64,000 nucleotides of DNA from Streptomyces luomodiensis (GTDB lineage Bacteria; Actinomycetota; Actinomycetes; Streptomycetales; Streptomycetaceae): assembly GCF_031679605.1 (NCBI RefSeq), contig NZ_CP117522.1, forward strand, positions 9,052,001 to 9,116,000, given 5' to 3'. The notes under the pieces are model-generated. The model did not search any database. It was not told the origin of the DNA and was given only the letters and a program-made list of their open reading frames with translations. The position numbers were made by a program, and so were the translations under genes. This document shows positions 8,720 to 19,259 of the stretch, one piece after another (within the stretch, counting starts at the first letter, position 1; each line of letters begins with the position of its first letter).

Positions 8720-9837
8720 AATACATCGACGAATTCCAGGATCCGGAATTGGCCCGACGGCTCCTGGACGAGATCGCCCGGACGGTCACCCGGCCGTGGG
8801 CGATGATGGAGGTCTGCGGCGGCCAGACCCACTCGATCATCCGGCACGGCCTCGACCAACTGCTGCCCGACACGGTCGAGTTGATCCACGGTCCGGGCTG
8901 CCCGGTCTGTGTCACACCGCTGGCGGTGATCGACAAGGCGCTGGAGATCGCCTCCCTCCCGGATGTGGTCTTCTGCTCGTTCGGCGACATGCTCCGGGTG
9001 CCGGGAAGCGACCGTGACCTGTTCCGGGTCAAGGGCGACGGTGGTGACGTCCGTGTCGTCTACTCACCGCTGGACGCGCTGCGGATCGCCCAGCGGACCC
9101 CGGACAAACAGGTGGTGTTCTTCGGGGTCGGCTTCGAGACCACCGCCCCCGCCATCGCCATGACGGTCCACCAGGCGAAGCGGCTCGGGGTGCGGAACCT
9201 CAGCCTGCTGGTCTCGCACGTCCGGGTGCCACCGGCCATCGAGGCGGTCATGCGGTCACCGGACTGCCGCGTCCAGGCGTTCCTCGCCGCCGGGCACGTG
9301 TGCAGCGTGATGGGCACCAGCGAGTATCCCGCCCTCGCCGACACCTACCGGGTGCCCATCGTGGTCACCGGATTCGAGCCGCTGGACATCCTGGAAGGGA
9401 TCCGGCGGGCGGTCCGCCAACTCGAACGAGGAGAGCACCACGTCGAGAACGCCTACCCGCGTGCCGTGAGCGCGCAGGGCAACCCGGTCGCCCTGCGCGT
9501 GCTGAGAGAGGTGTTCACCACCACCGACCGGACCTGGCGCGGTATCGGCACCATCCCGGACAGCGGCTGGCGGCTGTCGGACGCCTACCGCGACTACGAC
9601 GCCGAGCACCGGTTCGACATCACCGGCCCGGCCGCCGCCGAACCGGCGGTGTGCCGCAGCGGGGAGGTGCTCCAGGGCCTGATCAAGCCCCATGAGTGCG
9701 CGGCCTTCGGCATCATCTGCACACCGCGCACACCGCTGGGCGCCACCATGGTCTCCAGCGAGGGCGCGTGCGCCGCCTACTACCTGTACCGGCGGCTGTC
9801 CCCGCCCCACACGGAGGAGAAGGCTTCCGTTGACTGA
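8716..9837 (+). CDS. hypD: hydrogenase formation protein HypD
   Basis: 373 residues. HypD is the iron-sulfur scaffold on which Fe(CN)2CO is assembled. Conserved motifs are present: [37 protein letters not shown], and the C-terminal cysteines in [19 protein letters not shown] and EGACAAYY that hold the [4Fe-4S] cluster. GTG 8716 overlaps the hypC stop (GTGA), and the stop is followed in overlap by the hypE TTG start. Confidence 0.95.
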   Translation: MKYIDEFQDPELARRLLDEIARTVTRPWAMMEVCGGQTHSIIRHGLDQLLPDTVELIHGPGCPVCVTPLAVIDKALEIASLPDVVFCSFGDMLRVPGSDRDLFRVKGDGGDVRVVYSPLDALRIAQRTPDKQVVFFGVGFETTAPAIAMTVHQAKRLGVRNLSLLVSHVRVPPAIEAVMRSPDCRVQAFLAAGHVCSVMGTSEYPALADTYRVPIVVTGFEPLDILEGIRRAVRQLERGEHHVENAYPRAVSAQGNPVALRVLREVFTTTDRTWRGIGTIPDSGWRLSDAYRDYDAEHRFDITGPAAAEPAVCRSGEVLQGLIKPHECAAFGIICTPRTPLGATMVSSEGACAAYYLYRRLSPPHTEEKASVD

Positions 9838-10891
9838 CCTCACCACCGACACCACCGGCTGGTCCTGTCCGGTGCCGCTGCGCGACCACCCCGTGGTGGT
9901 CATGGGACACGGTGGTGGCGGAGCGCTGTCCGCCGAGCTGACCCGGCACCTCTTCCTCCCCGCCTACGGCGGCGAGACGCTGGCAGGGCTCGCCGACTCG
10001 GCCTCCGTCACCCTCGGTGGCGCCCGGCTGGCCTTCTCGACCGACTCCTACGTCGTCCGCCCGCTGTTCTTCCCCGGCGGAAGCATCGGAGACCTGGCGG
10101 TCAACGGCACCGTCAACGACCTGGCCATGAGCGGGGCCGTCCCCGCGTACCTGTCCTGTGCGTTCATCCTGGAGGAGGGGACGGAGCTGAGCACCGTCGG
10201 CCGGGTCGCCCAGGCACTCGGCGCGGCCGCGCGGGCGGCCGACGTCACCGTGGTCACCGGCGATACCAAGGTGGTCGACTCCGGCCACGGCGACGGCGTC
10301 TACCTGAACACGGCGGGCATCGGGCTGATCCCCGAGAGCGTGGACATCCGTCCGCAGCGCGCCCGGCCCGGAGATGTGGTGATCGTCAGCGGTCCGATCG
10401 GGCAGCACGGCATCGCCATCCTCAGCGTCCGCGAAGGGCTGACGTTCGGCACCGACGTGGTCAGCGACACCGCGCCCCTGGCCGGGCTGGTCCAGGCGAT
10501 GCTCGCCGCCACCCCCGAGATCCACGTCCTGCGTGATCCGACGAGAGGCGGCCTGGCCGCGGCACTGGGCGAGATCGCGACAGCCTCGGACACCGGCGTC
10601 GTGCTGGACGAGGGCGCGGTGCCCGTCCCCGACGCGGTGGCCACCGCCTGTGCCCTGCTCGGCCTGGACCCGATGTACGTGGCCAATGAAGGCCGCCTGG
10701 TGGCCTTCGTGCCCAGGACCCACGCCGACGCGGTACTGGCGGCGATGCGCGCGCATCCGCAGGGAGGGGGTGCGGTCGTGATCGGTGAGTGCGTGGCCGA
10801 ACACCCCGGCATGGTCGTGGCCCGTACCGGACTCGGCGGGACCCGGATCGTGGATCCGCCGCTCGGTGAGCAACTCCCGCGCATCTGCTGA
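9830..10891 (+). CDS. hypE: hydrogenase maturation protein HypE
   Basis: 353 residues from TTG 9830, chosen because a GGAGGAGAAGG ribosome-binding site lies at 9812-9822 and the frame overlaps the hypD stop. HypE is a PurM/AIR-synthase-type protein that dehydrates its carbamoylated C-terminal Cys to thiocyanate. The chain ends EQLPRIC, matching the family's PRIC terminus with its essential Cys. The N-terminal [13 protein letters not shown] and the [22 protein letters not shown] region are typical. The set hypF-C-D-E is complete here, but hypA and hypB are absent. Confidence 0.94.
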   Translation: MTDLTTDTTGWSCPVPLRDHPVVVMGHGGGGALSAELTRHLFLPAYGGETLAGLADSASVTLGGARLAFSTDSYVVRPLFFPGGSIGDLAVNGTVNDLAMSGAVPAYLSCAFILEEGTELSTVGRVAQALGAAARAADVTVVTGDTKVVDSGHGDGVYLNTAGIGLIPESVDIRPQRARPGDVVIVSGPIGQHGIAILSVREGLTFGTDVVSDTAPLAGLVQAMLAATPEIHVLRDPTRGGLAAALGEIATASDTGVVLDEGAVPVPDAVATACALLGLDPMYVANEGRLVAFVPRTHADAVLAAMRAHPQGGGAVVIGECVAEHPGMVVARTGLGGTRIVDPPLGEQLPRIC

Positions 10892-10998
10892 ACGGGCGCG
10901 GTCCCCAGGTGGCCGGGACACACCGGAGGACCGGACACTGGAAGGGGAAGAGCCGCCGGAACGCCGTGCGGAACGGACCGAGGGAAGGGAGGAACCCC

Positions 10999-11664
10999 GT
11001 GCCCGAGACTCCGCACATCGTGAGCGATGTGATGACACGGACGGTGGTCGCCGTCGGGCGTGAGGCGCCGTTCAAGGAACTGGTGCAGACCCTGGGCACG
11101 TGGCGGGTGAGCGCCATGCCGGTCCTGGAGGGCGAGGGCCGGGTCATCGGCGTCGTCTCCGAGGCCGATCTGCTGCCCAAGGAGGAGTTCCGGGACAGCG
11201 ACCCGGACCGCTTCCAGCAGCTGCGGCGCCTCCCCGATCTCGCGAAGGCGGGGGCGGTGACGGCGGAAGAGCTGATGAGCTCCCCGGCGGTGACCGTGCA
11301 CCCCGGCGCCACGCTGCCCGAGGCGGCCCGGATCATGGCCGTCAGAGGGGTCAAACGGCTTCCCGTGGTCGACGCCGAGGGGAAGTTGCAGGGCATCGTC
11401 ACCCGGGGCGATCTGCTGAAGGTCTTCCTCCGTACGGACCAGGACATCGAGGCGGAGGTCCACCGCACCGTGGTGTCCCACCTCTTCCCCGGCAGCGGTG
11501 TCCACGTACGGGCCCGGGAGGGCGTCGTCACCCTCAGCGGACAGCTCCGCGACACCGCGCTGATCCCCGTGGCCGCGCGCCTCACCCGGGCCGTGGAGGG
11601 AGTCGTGGACGTCGAATGCCATTTCCGGGGCGTCGGACCGGACCAGGCCGGACACCCCGCCTGA
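10999..11664 (+). CDS. CBS-CBS-BON domain protein (Hrp1-like)
   Basis: 221 residues from GTG 10999, with GGGAGG 6 bp upstream. Two CBS domains (about 5-65 and 90-150; VSAMPVLEGEGRVIGVVSEADLL and VKRLPVVDAEGKLQGIVTRGDLL) are followed by a BON domain (about 155-215). Paired CBS domains usually bind adenosine nucleotides; the family includes Rv2626c/Hrp1 of the mycobacterial DosR regulon. It is the first of three paralogues in this window and follows hypE in the same direction. No specific target is known. Confidence 0.88.
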   Translation: MPETPHIVSDVMTRTVVAVGREAPFKELVQTLGTWRVSAMPVLEGEGRVIGVVSEADLLPKEEFRDSDPDRFQQLRRLPDLAKAGAVTAEELMSSPAVTVHPGATLPEAARIMAVRGVKRLPVVDAEGKLQGIVTRGDLLKVFLRTDQDIEAEVHRTVVSHLFPGSGVHVRAREGVVTLSGQLRDTALIPVAARLTRAVEGVVDVECHFRGVGPDQAGHPA

Positions 11665-11703
11665 CGGGGACCTCCCTGGCCGGTCCGGAACGCACGGGTG
11701 CGG

Positions 11704-12942
11704 TTACGGCTCGGTGTCCAGTACGTCCTGGACCGGCCGGCGAGGGGTCCGGGCGCCCGGACGGCCATACCCCAAGCGCAGCACCATCTGCACATAGGCC
11801 ATGCCCGACGTCGGGTCGCGCAGCGGCCAGCGCGTGTCGTGCCATTCGAGGGCCTGGGTGACGAACGAGGTGGCCAGCCCCTCCAGGGTGGCCCGCAGCA
11901 GTACCCGTTCCACCGCCTGGCCGGTGCGCAGCCAGTCCTCGGGCCGGTCGCGTGCGGTGCTCAGCAGCGCCAGGTGGGGAAAGGTCTCGAAATCGGCGGT
12001 CGGGCGGCCGGGGACCCGCTTGCCGCCCGCGAAGTCCCGCATGGGCGCCTTGCCGATCCGGCGGAGGGGCCCGAAGGCGGACTCCGGGACCCCTTCGGTG
12101 GCCGGCCGCTCATCACCCGCCCTGCGGGTGAAACGGGCCAGGTCCGAGGCGGTGCCGGCATCGGTGATGTTGCGGGCCTCGGCCTCCAGCATCAACTCCA
12201 GGACCGACTGGAGGTGCCAGCCGGAGGGGAAGGCCAGCCAGACGCCCTCCTGGTGCGCGGCATCGACGAGAGCGGTGCACACGGGTCCGGGTATCGGCGT
12301 CTCGGCGAAGGGGTGGCGGCTGGTGTGCCGGGTGTGCACGGCGGGGTACAGACCGGCCGGATCGGTCTCGCCGCCGAGTGGGCCGGTCAGCGTCACCGAG
12401 GCCAGCAGCATGGGGTCGCCGGGGTCGGGCAGTAGCCGGGTCGCCGCCTGCCATCCCTCGTGCGCGACCGCGACCCGCAGGTTCATCAGGGCGGCGCCGC
12501 AGCCGAGGTGCAGGGCGCGCAGTTCCGGGTCGGAATGGGGCAGAGCGCCCCGGAGGTCGGCCCTGAGGTGGAAGACACGGGTGCGCCGGAAGTACTGGAA
12601 CCGCCAGGGCTGGGCGTTGTGCATCGACGGGGCGGCCGTGGCGTCCCGCACCAGCGCCATGACCACCGCTTCGGAGAGCGAACGAGCGCTGTCCCGCGCC
12701 ACCCCGGACTCAGGGTGACCGGTCGTCTCCGGCCGCCCTTCCGGTTCGTGCGCGAGGTGGTGAACGTGCGCGTCCGGGCCAGGGAACACGAGGGTGACCT
12801 GATCGGAGTCCGACCACCGCACGTCATAGGGCGGCGTCCCGTCCTCGTGGTGGAGTCCGACGATCTCACCGTCCCGTTGGGTGGCACCGGTGGTGGGGCT
12901 TTCGACAATCAGTTGGTCGCCGACTTGAGCACGCATCGACAT
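11704..12942 (-). CDS. DUF1918-Acg-type nitroreductase fusion
   Basis: 412 residues from ATG 12942 (an in-frame ATG at 12936 is possible; SD-like GAGAGG precedes both). Residues 1-60 are a DUF1918 domain (MRAQVGDQLIVESPTTGATQ, later TLVFPGPDAHVHHL). After a linker comes a nitroreductase-like domain (about 80-400) of the Acg/Rv2032 family: APSMHNAQPWRFQYF, HLGCGAALMNLRVAVAHEG, GLATSFVTQALEW. Acg proteins sequester FMN and are DosR-controlled. DUF1918 is normally a stand-alone protein (Rv0569), so the fusion is unusual. A GGGCC-N4-GGCCC box lies 77 bp upstream at 13019-13032. Confidence 0.88.
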   Translation of the reverse strand: MSMRAQVGDQLIVESPTTGATQRDGEIVGLHHEDGTPPYDVRWSDSDQVTLVFPGPDAHVHHLAHEPEGRPETTGHPESGVARDSARSLSEAVVMALVRDATAAPSMHNAQPWRFQYFRRTRVFHLRADLRGALPHSDPELRALHLGCGAALMNLRVAVAHEGWQAATRLLPDPGDPMLLASVTLTGPLGGETDPAGLYPAVHTRHTSRHPFAETPIPGPVCTALVDAAHQEGVWLAFPSGWHLQSVLELMLEAEARNITDAGTASDLARFTRRAGDERPATEGVPESAFGPLRRIGKAPMRDFAGGKRVPGRPTADFETFPHLALLSTARDRPEDWLRTGQAVERVLLRATLEGLATSFVTQALEWHDTRWPLRDPTSGMAYVQMVLRLGYGRPGARTPRRPVQDVLDTEP

Positions 12943-13018
12943 CCCGCCTCTCTGCCCTCGCGTCCCACTGTGTCACCGCGGAGGTGCGGTGTCCTGGGGG
13001 CGGAAAGTCCTCGGGCGG

Positions 13019-13032
13019 GGGCCGGATGGCCC
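13019..13032. promoter_or_regulatory. putative DosR/OsdR-like box upstream of the nitroreductase fusion
   Basis: GGGCCGGATGGCCC is a perfect dyad (arms GGGCC/GGCCC, 4-bp spacer), extended by one more G/C pair on each side. It has the same 14-bp spacing as the mycobacterial DosR core GGGAC-N4-GTCCC. A weaker half-similar site (GGGCGGAAAGTCCT) begins at 12998, one helical repeat pair away. The box is 77 bp before the divergent start at 12942, and about 90 bp around it is duplicated at 25155-25243. Confidence 0.55.
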
Positions 13033-13095
13033 CATTGCTCGTGGTGGCGACGAGACCGGGAGGACTCTGCCGCGGCGGACCCCGCGCCGGCCGTT

Positions 13096-13383
13096 TCAGG
13101 TGGCCCACCCCCATACCTCATGGGGCCGGGGGCGGGGCGGCGCGCCGCCACCGTCGATATCGCGCTCCGCGGCGCCCAGCAGCTGGTCACCCAGATCGTG
13201 CAGCGCCCGTCCGGCCGCCAGCTCGTCCCCGATCTCGGGCACGTTCTCGTCCTCGGGGTTGCGCCGGGCGGTCCCGCGGCCGGTGAGCGAGGTGTCCTTG
13301 GTGTCGAGCACGACGCGGGCCTTCGTCGTTCCCTCGTCCTCGAAGAGGTAAAGGCGGACTGTCCATTCCACTGTGTGTGGCAT
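13096..13383 (-). CDS. DUF1876 protein (Rv1738-like, ribosome hibernation-type fold)
   Basis: 95 residues starting MPHTVEWTVRLYLFEDEGTT, then ARVVLDTKDTSLTGRGTARR and VPEIGDELAAGRALHDLGDQ. This is the DUF1876 family, whose member Rv1738 is strongly induced by DosR and folds like hibernation-promoting factors. ATG 13383 follows a GAGGAGGAGAAG ribosome-binding site. A GGGCC-N4-GGCCC box lies 98 bp upstream at 13481-13494. A role in ribosome silencing during oxygen limitation is likely but inferred. Confidence 0.88.
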   Translation of the reverse strand: MPHTVEWTVRLYLFEDEGTTKARVVLDTKDTSLTGRGTARRNPEDENVPEIGDELAAGRALHDLGDQLLGAAERDIDGGGAPPRPRPHEVWGWAT

Positions 13384-13480
13384 CTTCTCCTCCTCGCCGG
13401 AAGATGACGGCGGGCCATCGCATCGCCCAGCACTGCCGGGCGGTCCGTTCCACGATCCGGCGCGGGCACGTCCGATCACA

Positions 13481-13494
13481 GGGCCGAAGGGCCC
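13481..13494. promoter_or_regulatory. putative DosR/OsdR-like box between DUF1876 gene and acs operon
   Basis: GGGCCGAAGGGCCC has perfect GGGCC/GGCCC arms with a 4-bp spacer. It lies between two divergent genes, 98 bp before the DUF1876 start and 139 bp before the acetyl-CoA synthetase start, so it could serve either promoter. The stretch around it is more AT-rich (13500-13560) than its surroundings. Confidence 0.55.
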
Positions 13495-13632
13495 CATGGG
13501 AATGACTGAATCGCCCTATCTGAACAAGAAGCGGCATTCCATGATTAATGCGGCTTTCCGGGGTGTGAGGGGGTACTCCTCGGCTGAGCCGCGAGCGCGC
13601 AGCGGACGGGCAGACCACCGGAAGGACAGCAC

Positions 13633-15419
<1,787 letters not shown>

Positions 15420-15423
<4 letters not shown>

Positions 15424-16517
15424 GCCCGGCCCACGAGACCCGAACCCGCACGACCGCGAAGACCTCCGAGGCTCCGAAGGCGGCGAAGACCCCAGGGGCG
15501 TCGAAGCGCGTGCGCAAGAGCGACGGAGGTTCCGCCCCCGACCGGTCCGGGGCCGCGCACCGCCGCGACCTGTTGCACGCCATGCTGCGCATCCGCCGTT
15601 TCGAGGAGCGGTGCGTCGAGCTGTACAGCGCCGCGAAGATCCGGGGCTTCGTCCACCTCTACATCGGGGAGGAAGCCGTCGCCGTCGGCGTCAACGAGGC
15701 GCTGACCCCGGACGACGCGGTGGTCTCCACCTATCGTGAGCACGGCCACGCACTCGCCCGCGGCATTCCGGCCGAAGCCGTCATGGCCGAGATGTACGGC
15801 AGGACGACCGGGTGCAGTGGTGGCCGGGGCGGGTCCATGCACCTCTTCGACGCCGGCCGCCGGTTCTACGGCGGGAACGCGATCGTCGCCGGCGGGATTC
15901 CGCTGGCCGCCGGGCTCGCGCTGGCCGACCGTATGCGCGGACAGTCCCGCGTCACCTGCTGCTTCTTCGGCGACGGCGCGTTCGCGGAGGGTGAGTTCCA
16001 CGAAACCGCGAACCTGGCCGCGCTGTGGCGTCTGCCGCTGCTGTTCGCCTGTGAGAACAACCGGTACGCGATGGGCACGGCCCTGGAGCGCCATCAGGCA
16101 CAGACCGACCTGGCCCTGCGCGCCGCCTCGTACGGCATGGTCTCCTGGGCGGTGGACGGCATGGACGCCGAGGCCGTCGAAAGGGCGGCCCACCGGGCGG
16201 CCGAGGGAATCCGGGCAGGCGCCGGACCGCACTTCCTCGAACTGCGTACCTACCGGTTCCGGGCGCACTCGATGTACGACCCGGACCGTTACCGCGACAA
16301 GGCCGAGATCGAGCGGTGGAAGGCGCAGGACCCCATCGAGCGGCTCACGGACCGGATGCGCGAGCGCGGTGAACTGGACGACGAGGAACTGGCCGCGGTG
16401 GAGAGCCGGATCGACGATGAAGTGGGTGACGCGGTGGAAGCGGCCGAACGGGCGCCGGAGGAGCCGGCCGGGAGCTTGCTGCGCCATGTCACCAGCGCAC
16501 CGACGGAGGTGGGCTGA
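15420..16517 (+). CDS. 2-oxoacid (pyruvate/acetoin-type) dehydrogenase E1 alpha subunit
   Basis: 365 residues. A Lys/Ala-rich, disordered N-terminus of about 45 residues precedes the thiamine-diphosphate domain. The TPP motif begins [20 protein letters not shown] and ends CENN (about 184-215). The [21 protein letters not shown] and [13 protein letters not shown] stretches are typical of PdhA/AcoA. With E1beta it decarboxylates a 2-oxoacid, most likely pyruvate, and acylates the E2 lipoyl group. The ATG overlaps the synthetase stop. Confidence 0.9.
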
Positions 16518-16521
16518 AGCC

Positions 16522-17517
16522 ATGGGAACCAGCCGGACGGATGAGCGGAAGACCACCTACCGGGAAGCGCTGCGCGAGGCCCTCCGCGAAGCCATGCGCT
16601 CCGACGACCGCGTGTTCCTGATGGGGGAGGACGTGGGGCGGTACGGCGGCTGCTTCGGGGTCAGCCTCGGACTGCTGGAGGAGTTCGGCCCGGAGCGGGT
16701 CCGTGACACCCCACTGTCGGAGTCCGCGTTCGTCGGCGCTGGCATCGGCGCCGCCCTGGCCGGGATGCGGCCGATCGTCGAGATCATGACCGTGAATTTC
16801 AGCCTGCTAGCCCTCGACCAGATCCTGAACAACGCCGCCACCCTGCTGCACATGTCGGGTGGTCAGCTGCCGGTTCCCCTGGTGATCCGCATGACGACGG
16901 GTGCGGGCCGCCAGCTCGCGGCGCAGCACTCGCACAGCCTCGAGGGCTGGTACGCCCACATCCCCGGCATCCGGGTGATCGCCCCGGCGACCCTCGAGGA
17001 CGCTCGCCACATGCTGGCCCCCGCGCTGGCCGATCCCGATCCGGTCCTGATCTTCGAGCACGGCGTTCTGTACAACGCCTCGGGCGAGATCGGCCCGCCT
17101 GCCGCGTCGGCGGATCTGGACCACGCGGCCGTCCGCAGATCCGGCACCGACATCTCGCTGATCACCTATGGCGGCTCGCTGCCCAAGGTGCTCATGGCGG
17201 CCGACGAACTGGCCGTCGACGGCATCAGCGCGGAAGTCGTCGACCTGCGCACGCTGCGGCCACTGGACGGCGAGACCATCGCCGCCTCGGTGACCCGTAC
17301 GCACCGTGCCGTGGTCGTCGACGAGGCCTGGCGCACCGGCAGTCTGGCCGCCGAGGTGTCCGCCCGGATCGCCGAGGGCTCCTTCTACGACCTGGACGCG
17401 CCCGTCGAGCGGGTGTGCGGCGCCGAGTGCCCCATGCCCTACGCCCGGCGGCTGGAGGAGGCCGCGTTGCCGCAGCCGTCGGACGTCGTGGCCGCGGCCC
17501 ACCGGGCGGTGGACTGA
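16522..17517 (+). CDS. 2-oxoacid (pyruvate-type) dehydrogenase E1 beta subunit
   Basis: 331 residues, transketolase-like: pyrimidine domain ([49 protein letters not shown]) and C-terminal domain ([39 protein letters not shown]). It pairs with the preceding E1alpha as an alpha2beta2 E1. ATG 16522 is four bases after the E1alpha stop. It is shorter in family terms by nothing obvious; the chain looks complete. Confidence 0.9.
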   Translation: MGTSRTDERKTTYREALREALREAMRSDDRVFLMGEDVGRYGGCFGVSLGLLEEFGPERVRDTPLSESAFVGAGIGAALAGMRPIVEIMTVNFSLLALDQILNNAATLLHMSGGQLPVPLVIRMTTGAGRQLAAQHSHSLEGWYAHIPGIRVIAPATLEDARHMLAPALADPDPVLIFEHGVLYNASGEIGPPAASADLDHAAVRRSGTDISLITYGGSLPKVLMAADELAVDGISAEVVDLRTLRPLDGETIAASVTRTHRAVVVDEAWRTGSLAAEVSARIAEGSFYDLDAPVERVCGAECPMPYARRLEEAALPQPSDVVAAAHRAVD

Positions 17518-17519
17518 CC

Positions 17520-18884
17520 ATGGCCGAGTTCACGATGCCGTCGCTGGGCGCCGACATGGACGAGGGGACGCTCCAGGAGTGGCTGGTGCGCCCCGGTGAG
17601 CGGATCCGGCGGGGCGATCCGGTCGCGGTGGTTGAAACCGCGAAGTCCACGATCGAGGTCGAGTGCTTCGAGACCGGAACGGTGGGGGAACTGCTGGTCG
17701 AGCCCGGACGGACGGTGCCCGTGGGCACCCCGCTCGCGCTGATCGAAACGGACCGGGAGGAACCGGAGAAGCCCGGGAGGAAGCCGCCGCGGAGGCGCGG
17801 GCCGAAGGCCACGCCACCACCGAAGGTGGTCCCGCCCCCGCCGCACGAGCCGGCACCGGCCGGTGATCGCGAGCTTGCCGTCGACCTTCCCCCGGAAGGA
17901 CGCGTCCCGCACGAGGCCGTCCCCCTGGTCCGGCGGCTGGCCCGGGAACGCGGCGTCGACCTGGGGGCCCTCCACGGCTCGGGGCCGCACGGGCGCATCA
18001 CCCGCTCCGATGTCGAGCGGGCCGCCGCACGGCGGCCGCGACCGCCGATCACCCCGCTCGCCCGACGGCTGGCCGGGGAACTGGGCGTGGACCTGGCCAC
18101 CGTGACGGGGACCGGCAGACACGGCGCCGTCCGCGCCGACGACGTGCGGAAGGCGGCTGCCGGCCGCGCCGCCGCCCCGGTGAGCGGCCACGCGGAACCG
18201 GCGCGTACGGCTGACGACCGGGCCGTGGCCATGCGCCGGACGATCGCCGGACTGATGGCGCGGTCCAAGCGGGACATCCCGCACTACTACCTGTCCACGA
18301 CGGTCGACATGGCCGCCGCGATGGGCTGGCTGCGCGATTACAACCGGCGCAGCCCGGTGGGTGAGCGGCTGCTCCCCGCGGCCCTGCTGCTGAAGGCGGC
18401 GGCCCTGGCGGTGCGGGAGGTGCCCGCGCTCAACGGATTCTGGACCGAGGACCGCTTCACCGAGGGCGACGGTGTGCACCTGGGCGTGGCGGTGTCCCTC
18501 CGCGGCGGCGGGCTGGTCGCCCCCGCGCTGCACGACGCCGACAGACTTCCTCTCCCGGAGTTGATGTCCCGCCTGAAGGACCTGGTCACCCGGGTCCGTG
18601 AGGGGCGGCTGCGCGGATCCGAGGTCTCCGACCCCACCATCACGGTCACCAATCTCGGGGATCAGGGAGTGGAGAGCGTTCTGGGCGTGATCTACCCGCC
18701 GCAAGTGGCCCTCATCGGGTTCGGGCGCGTCGTCGACCGTCCCTGTGCCGTCGACGGGCTGCTGGGTGTCCGGCCGACGGTCACGGCCACTCTCTCCGCC
18801 GACCACCGGGCGACCGACGGGGCCATCGGGGCCCGCTGCCTGGCCGAGGTCGACCGTCGCCTGCGGCATCCGGAGGAACTGTGA
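17520..18884 (+). CDS. dihydrolipoyl acyltransferase E2 with two subunit-binding domains
   Basis: 454 residues. Lipoyl domain at 1-80 with ETAKS (lipoyl Lys about 42); Pro/Lys-rich linker; two tandem peripheral-subunit-binding domains (about 132-168, PLVRRLARERGVDL..GPHGRITRSDV, and about 178-214, PLARRLAGELGVDL..GRHGAVRADDV); then the catalytic domain with SADHRATDGA (about 425-434). E2 passes the acyl group from lipoamide to CoA. Two binding domains are unusual, and no E3 gene is nearby, so E3 must come from elsewhere. GTGA overlap joins it to the ACP gene. Confidence 0.9.
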   Translation: MAEFTMPSLGADMDEGTLQEWLVRPGERIRRGDPVAVVETAKSTIEVECFETGTVGELLVEPGRTVPVGTPLALIETDREEPEKPGRKPPRRRGPKATPPPKVVPPPPHEPAPAGDRELAVDLPPEGRVPHEAVPLVRRLARERGVDLGALHGSGPHGRITRSDVERAAARRPRPPITPLARRLAGELGVDLATVTGTGRHGAVRADDVRKAAAGRAAAPVSGHAEPARTADDRAVAMRRTIAGLMARSKRDIPHYYLSTTVDMAAAMGWLRDYNRRSPVGERLLPAALLLKAAALAVREVPALNGFWTEDRFTEGDGVHLGVAVSLRGGGLVAPALHDADRLPLPELMSRLKDLVTRVREGRLRGSEVSDPTITVTNLGDQGVESVLGVIYPPQVALIGFGRVVDRPCAVDGLLGVRPTVTATLSADHRATDGAIGARCLAEVDRRLRHPEEL

Positions 18885-19126
18885 ACCGCACCGAAGCGAT
18901 GGACGTCGTCAAGGACTCCCTGGCGCAGGTCGTGCCCGGCGCGGACCTCGCCGTCCTGCACCCGGACGATGCCTTCCGCGACACCCTGGAACTCGACTCG
19001 CTGGACTTCCTCAACTTCATCGAGACGCTCAGCCGGCGCACGGGTGTCCGCATCGACGACGAGGACACACCGCGGCTCACCACACTGTCCGGTTGCGCCG
19101 CGTTCCTCGTCTCGCGCACGGAGTGA
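18881..19126 (+). CDS. stand-alone acyl carrier protein
   Basis: 81 residues with the ACP core ELDSLDFLNFIETLSRRTGV; Ser40 in DSLDF is the 4'-phosphopantetheine site. GTG 18881 overlaps the E2 stop, so the ACP is co-translated with the dehydrogenase. An ACP in a pyruvate-dehydrogenase-like operon is odd: it could accept the acyl group from E2 or from the acyl-CoA synthetase, but no ketosynthase or thioesterase is present. The function is unknown. Confidence 0.85.
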   Translation: MNRTEAMDVVKDSLAQVVPGADLAVLHPDDAFRDTLELDSLDFLNFIETLSRRTGVRIDDEDTPRLTTLSGCAAFLVSRTE

Positions 19127-19174
19127 GACGCAATGGCGGCCGGTGCCGGGGCGCGGCCGAACCCGCCCGCCCGG

Positions 19175-19188
19175 GGGCCGTTGGGCCC
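19175..19188. promoter_or_regulatory. putative DosR/OsdR-like box upstream of second CBS gene
   Basis: GGGCCGTTGGGCCC has perfect GGGCC/GGCCC arms and a 4-bp spacer, 72 bp before the ATG of the next gene and 48 bp after the ACP stop. It could also act as a weak terminator hairpin for the preceding operon, but no T-tract follows. Confidence 0.5.
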
Positions 19189-19259
19189 GGCGGCGTGACC
19201 GTCCGATCGGTGCGACACTGGCGGCATGGGTGACCGGTAGCGCTCGTGGGGAGGTTGCC

